A stretch of 64,000 nt of DNA from Anolis sagrei (lineage: Eukaryota; Chordata; Lepidosauria; Squamata; Anolidae), in assembly GCF_037176765.1 (NCBI RefSeq), contig NC_090026.1, forward strand, positions 134,127,252-134,191,251. Reading direction: 5' to 3'. A model generated the notes under the pieces. It had not been told where the DNA came from. It was given only the letters and a program-made list of their open reading frames with translations, and ran no database searches. Position 1 is the stretch's first letter, and every line of letters starts with the position of its first letter. The position numbers and the translations under genes were made by a program. Of the stretch, positions 60,180-64,000 are shown in pieces.

Positions 60180-61060
60180 GCCTTCCCTTTCCCTTTCCCG
60201 CCCTCTCCTCCTCCGGAAGTGAGCTCTGAGGAAAGCGCCCCGCCCTGATGCTCCGCCGCCGCCTCTCTAGGAAGCGGAGTCCTCCCATCTCGCTGGACTT
60301 CCGCCTGGCGTCAACATGGAGGAGGAGGAGGATCTCCGCCTGCTTGTGGGCGGGGCTTCACCTGCCCGAGAAGCTTCAGGCCTCCAGCCCCTCCTCGCAA
60401 CCCGTCAATCAAAACCGGAGAGAAGGCAGCCAATGGGGGGCGTCCACGCGACGGAGCGTCACGGGCTTGGCCAATGGGAGGCGGGGGAGGGGCTTCTTCT
60501 TCCCGGGCGGGAAAGCAGTTGGTGACGTCACTCCCTCTCCCTCCGAGACAGAAGAGGAGGCCTCCAGGGGGCGGGGCCAGGGGGGCTTGCAAGCTGTCAA
60601 TCCGAAGTGGAGAGCGCCAGGCAGCCAATGGGGGGCGTCCACGCGACGGAGCGTCACGGGCTCGGCCAATGGGAGGCGGGGGAGGGGCTTCTTCTTCCCG
60701 GGCGGGAAAAAAGGGGGTGACGTCACTCCCTCTCCCTCCGAGACGGGAGAGGAGGCCTTCAGGGGGCGGGGCTAGGGGGGCTTGCAAGCTGTCAATCCGA
60801 ACTGGAGAGCGCCAGGCAGCCAATGGGGGGCCTCTACGCGGCGGAGCGTCCCGGGCTCGGCCAATGGGAGGGCGAGGAGGGCCGTGAAAGGGGCGGGGCG
60901 GGGCTCCTTCTCGGACGGGTCTCCTCAGCAGAGAGAGAGAAAGAGAGAGAGGTGTGTATCTCATCCGGGTTCCCTCAGGCCACTGACTGACTGACTGACT
61001 GACTTCTCTCTCTCCCTGTTTCCCCCTCCGCCCTCTCCGCCAGGCCTGGCTCAGGTGGGG
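60180..61060 (+). promoter_or_regulatory. Second CpG-rich promoter-like island with tandem units
   Basis: Paralog of 30600-31490. It starts with CTCCGGAAGTGAGCTCTG near 60211, then a start-like ACATGGAGGAGGAGGAGGAT. Three units of 194-195 bp follow. CCAAT occurs at 60430, 60471, 60625, 60666, 60820 and 60861; TGACGTCA at 60523-60530 and 60718-60725; GGGGCGGGGC-type boxes in each unit. A (CTGA)n run follows at about 60983. The gene it would serve is probably right of the window or on the minus strand. Confidence 0.65.
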
Positions 61061-61321
61061 CCCTCCCTCCCTTCGGGCTCTGAGGAGAGATTTTGGAGGG
61101 AGCCCAAGACCAAAGCACCTGAGGGAGAGAGGGAGGGAGGAGGGCCCAGCTAGGCCCAGGCCTCTTCCCAAGGGGCCCTCAGGGGCCACGGGGCCCGCAG
61201 CCCTCCCCCCTCCCACGGCTCTCTTTCCTGACATGTTCTTTCTGCTCCCAGTCTCCTCTCGTCCTCTCTCTCTAATATCTTGGGTATATTTTCATCAAAC
61301 CTTTCTCCATGTATTTGTTCT

Positions 61322-61650
61322 GTATAGGTAGGTAAAGGTTTTCCCCTGACATTAAGTCCAGTCATGTCTGACTCTGGGGTGTGGTGCTCATCTCCATTTC
61401 TAAGCCAAAGAGCCAGCGTTGTCCGTAGACACCTCCAAGGTCATGTGGCCAGCATGACTGCATGGAGCGCCGTTACCTTCCTGCTGGAGCGGTACCTATT
61501 GATCTACTCACATTTGCATGTTTTCGAATTGCTAGGTTGGCAGAAGCAAGGGCTGACAGCGGAAGCTCACGCCGCTCCCCAGAATCGAACCTGCGACCTT
61601 TCAATCAACAAGCTCAGCAGCTCAGTGCTTTAACCCACTGCGCCAAGTCC
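61322..61650 (-). mobile_element. Sauria-type tRNA-derived SINE, near full length
   Basis: On the minus strand the head TGGCGCAGTGGGTTAAAGCA and GGTCGCAGGTTCGATTCTGG carries the A and B boxes. The 3' end AGTCAGACATGACTGGACTT resembles the BovB 3' end, the accepted partner of Sauria SINEs. About 329 bp. Confidence 0.82.
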
Positions 61651-61667
61651 TCAAATGCCTCTCTGAG

Positions 61668-61980
61668 AGCCGCCGCAAACTAGGCTCCTGCGGGAGCAAA
61701 CCTTGCGAGCACGTCCTTGACATCATGAGACTGTGCCTCTCTCTCCGCCCCTTTCTCCATGCTAGAGAAGAAAAACACTGGTTTTTCCTTTGCTAGGGCA
61801 GCATTCCCAGCGTTCTCTCTCAGTTGAAGTCTGCCAACTGAGAGAGTACGCTGGCAATGCTGCGCTAGCAAAGGAAAAACCACGCTGGCACGGAGAAAGG
61901 GGTGGGGCGAGAGGCGGAGTCTCGTGACGTCAGGGACGTGCTGGCAAGGTTTGCTCCCGCAGGAGCCTAGTTTGCGACGG
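61668..61980. mobile_element. Foldback element, about 310 bp
   Basis: The left arm GCAAACTAGGCTCCTGCGGG and the right arm, in reverse complement, GCAAACTAGGCTCCTGCGGG are identical at the ends and remain well paired for over 100 bp (AAAGGAAAAACCA against TGGTTTTTCCTTT). No ORF; family not named. Confidence 0.75.
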
Positions 61981-62099
61981 GTCTTATTTCCTTACTTGAA
62001 TTTGCCTTTTTATTATATTTATTCCTTAACTGGGTGACTCTTCTTTTCTCTCTCTCTCTAATATGTCCACGGGAAGGGTGGACAGAGAGGGGGAAACAG

Positions 62100-62466
62100 A
62101 GAGAGAACACCCTTCCCGTGGACATCAGACTGGCACCTTCCCTGATGGTCTTCCGCAGAAAATTAAAAACTTGCCTGTTTAAGAAGGCGTTCGAACAAGA
62201 AGTGCAATGATTGGTAAGGACGATAGGAATGGAATAACGGAAAATAATACTGGATTGTGGTTTGGACAATGAGACGACGCGGAATGGCTTTTGTAGTAAT
62301 TGATGATGTTGTTGATGATAATGTTGTTGTTAATGCTGGACTGTGGATTGTTTTAGACTGTGCCTTGATTTTTGAACCCTGTTTTTTCTATGTTGTACAC
62401 CGCTGTGAGTCGCCTTCGGGCTGAGAACAGCGGTATATAAGCAAAGTAAATAAAATAATAAATTTC
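62100..62466 (+). mobile_element. L2-like LINE 3' end
   Basis: Plus strand encodes DIRLAPSLMVFRRKLKTCLF-like residues, then ACACCGCTGTGAGTCGCC and (TAAA)n. A small inverted repeat (GTCCACGGGAAGGG at 62063 against CCCTTCCCGTGGAC at 62113) sits at its 5' edge. Confidence 0.75.
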
Positions 62467-62514
62467 TCTTTTGCATTTTTCAAATAATAGTTGTGATTTA
62501 AAGTGCAGACGGTG

Positions 62515-62996
62515 GCTGTTGAGTTGTTGTAGGTTTTTTCGGGTTATATGGCCATGTTCTAGAGGCATTCTCTCCTGACATTTCACCTGCATCTATGGCA
62601 AGCATCCTCAGAGGTTGTGAGGTCTGTTGGAACTAGGAAAAGGGGTTTATATATTTGTGGAATGATGACCAGGGTGGGACAAAGGACTCTTGACTACTGG
62701 AGCCAGGTGTGAATGTTTCAACTGACCACCTTCATTAGCATTTGATGGCCTGGCAGTGCCTGGAGCAATCTTTTGTTGAGAGGTGATTAGATGTGCCTGA
62801 TTGTTTACTCTCTGTTGTTATGCTATTGTAATTTTAGAGTTTTTTTTAATACTGGTAGCCAGATTTTGTTCATTTTCATGGTTTCTTCCTTTCTGTTGAA
62901 ACTGTCCACATGCTTCTTGTGTATTTCAATGGCTTCTCTGTGTCACCTGACCTGGTGGTTGTGAGAGTGGTACAGCATTTCTGTGTTCTCAAATAA
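62515..62996 (-). mobile_element. Penelope-like element 3' part
   Basis: Minus strand encodes FENTEMLYHSHNHQVR and HREAIEIHKKHVDSFNRKEE, then TMKMNKIWLPVL, the end of a GIY-YIG-type endonuclease ORF. An untranslated end follows, finishing GGCCATATAACCCGAAAAAA. The end matches the inverted copies at 13757-13968. It is truncated by an L1 at 62997. Confidence 0.72.
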
Positions 62997-63945
62997 TATG
63001 CTGTGTCCAATTAGCCATTTTTTTCATTGCCTTTGTATTTTGTCTTTGAACATCATTTTTGACAAATATCTCCTTTCTCCACAAGTCCAAATTATCCATT
63101 TCTTCTAACTGCTTCTTTAATTTTTCCAACTTTACTTTCCCCTGCACTTGGTATTTACTTTGTAATCGTTTTTCTGTTTCCTCTATTTCTCTAACCATTC
63201 TTTTCCTTTCTTTATCTTGCCGTTTCTTTACTGCCACTTCTTTTGCTATGCAATTATTTTATTTATTTACAGCTTTTCTATTCCGCCCTTCTCCTCACCC
63301 CGCAGGGGACTCAGGGCGGATTACAATGTACACATATATGGCAAACATTCAATGCCCATTTTTGACATGCAAACATATACAGACATACACAGAGGCTATT
63401 TAACTCTTTTCTGGCCGCCAGGGGATCTGTCGCTTTCATCGTCCATCTGCGACGCTGATGAAGCACTTCCGCATTCCCTGCATGCTTTCCCGCTGGAATG
63501 CTTTGCTGGAGTCTTCTTTATGGCCTCATAAATCTGTTAATTTAGTCTCCACACACTTTAAGGTGGTACCTTATTTTCCTACTTGACAGATGCAACTGTC
63601 TTTTGGGTTGCAAAGGTCAACCACAGACTACACACAATTGGTAGCTTCGAACTCATGACCTTTTGGTCAGAGTGATCTTAATGCAGCTGACACTCAGCCA
63701 GCTGCGCCACAATCCCGGTGCAATAACCCCTAATAGCCGCTTTTGCTGCATCCCAGAGTGTTTCTATACTTGCTGAGCTTCTATTTTCCTTGAAATAACA
63801 TTTTATCTCTTCTAATAGTCCTTTCTTAAGTTTTTCTGTCTTGATTATCAAATTTTTATATCTCCAAGTTTTTATTCCCTCTATTTCATCTGGCTCCACT
63901 TGCTTTATCTCCACTATAATAGTCACATGGTTCGAAATCCAGACC
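62997..63945 (-). mobile_element. L1 ORF2 fragment split by a SINE
   Basis: Minus-strand pieces 63945-63717 (VEIKQVEPDEIEGIKTWRYK, ASIETLWDAAKAAIRGY) and 63249-62997 (VKKRQDKERKRMVREIEETE, LEEMDNLDLWRKEIFVKN) are consecutive parts of ORF2 after the endonuclease. A SINE separates them. Confidence 0.82.
63250..63716 (-). mobile_element. tRNA-headed SINE, full length, inside L1
   Basis: On the minus strand it starts CCGGGATTGTGGCGCAGCTG, with GGCTGAGTG (A-box-like) and GAGTTCGAAGC (B-box-like). It ends with a LINE-like tail CCGCCCTGAGTCCCCTGCGG and TAAATAAA. TGCAAT occurs at both edges and is the likely target duplication. It is the best copy in the window of the family at 3352 and 26866. Confidence 0.82.
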
Positions 63946-64000
63946 GAGGCAAAGAAGGCATTAAGTAGTTCTGCCTTTTCCCTATCCCCTGTCAGCATTG
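63941..64000 (-). mobile_element. CR1 LINE fragment at window edge
   Basis: Minus strand encodes MLTGDREKAELLNAFFASV, a conserved CR1 segment before the RT. It continues beyond the window. Confidence 0.75.

Overview
The window looks like nuclear DNA of a squamate reptile, most likely a lizard. It holds two split vertebrate genes, a C2H2 zinc-finger cluster, and a repeat mix typical of lizards: CR1, L2-like, L1, R4/Dong-like and BovB/RTE LINEs, Penelope-like elements, tRNA-headed SINEs of the Sauria type and many palindromic hAT MITEs. Naming to species is not possible from the sequence alone.

Layout. (1) 1-7.7 kb: the 5' part of a CIB3-like calcium-binding protein gene on the minus strand (exons 1-3; later exons lie left of the window), with an intron full of CR1, L2 and SINE copies. 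(2) 7.7-16.1 kb: an intergenic repeat block with one LINE split by two other LINEs, a Penelope-like foldback and several CR1 ends. (3) 16.1-22.0 kb: a complete DCTN5 gene on the plus strand, six coding exons giving a 182-residue protein, with its promoter and poly(A) signal. (4) 22-29.8 kb: a deeply nested repeat block. An L1 with an inverted 5' part sits in a CR1; that CR1 and two L2 ends lie between the halves of a palindromic element. (5) 29.8-31.5 kb and 59.3-61.1 kb: two paralogous GC-rich, promoter-like islands, each with a tandem array of about 190 bp units carrying CCAAT, CRE and GC boxes. (6) 31.5-56.0 kb: three zinc-finger exons, one plus (18 fingers) and two minus (18 and 20 fingers). 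The two minus copies lie in a direct segmental duplication about 10 kb apart. (7) 56-64 kb: LINE and Penelope-like remnants, a Sauria-type SINE, a foldback element and an L1 split by a SINE.

How it works together: CIB3 and DCTN5 are divergent neighbours about 9 kb apart with no visible functional tie. The zinc-finger exons look like a lineage-expanded family of DNA-binding regulators. No KRAB, SCAN or BTB exon was found, so each may be only the last exon of a longer gene. Most of the remaining sequence is transposable elements, and the nesting allows a relative insertion order. I found no CRISPR array, rRNA or functional tRNA gene.
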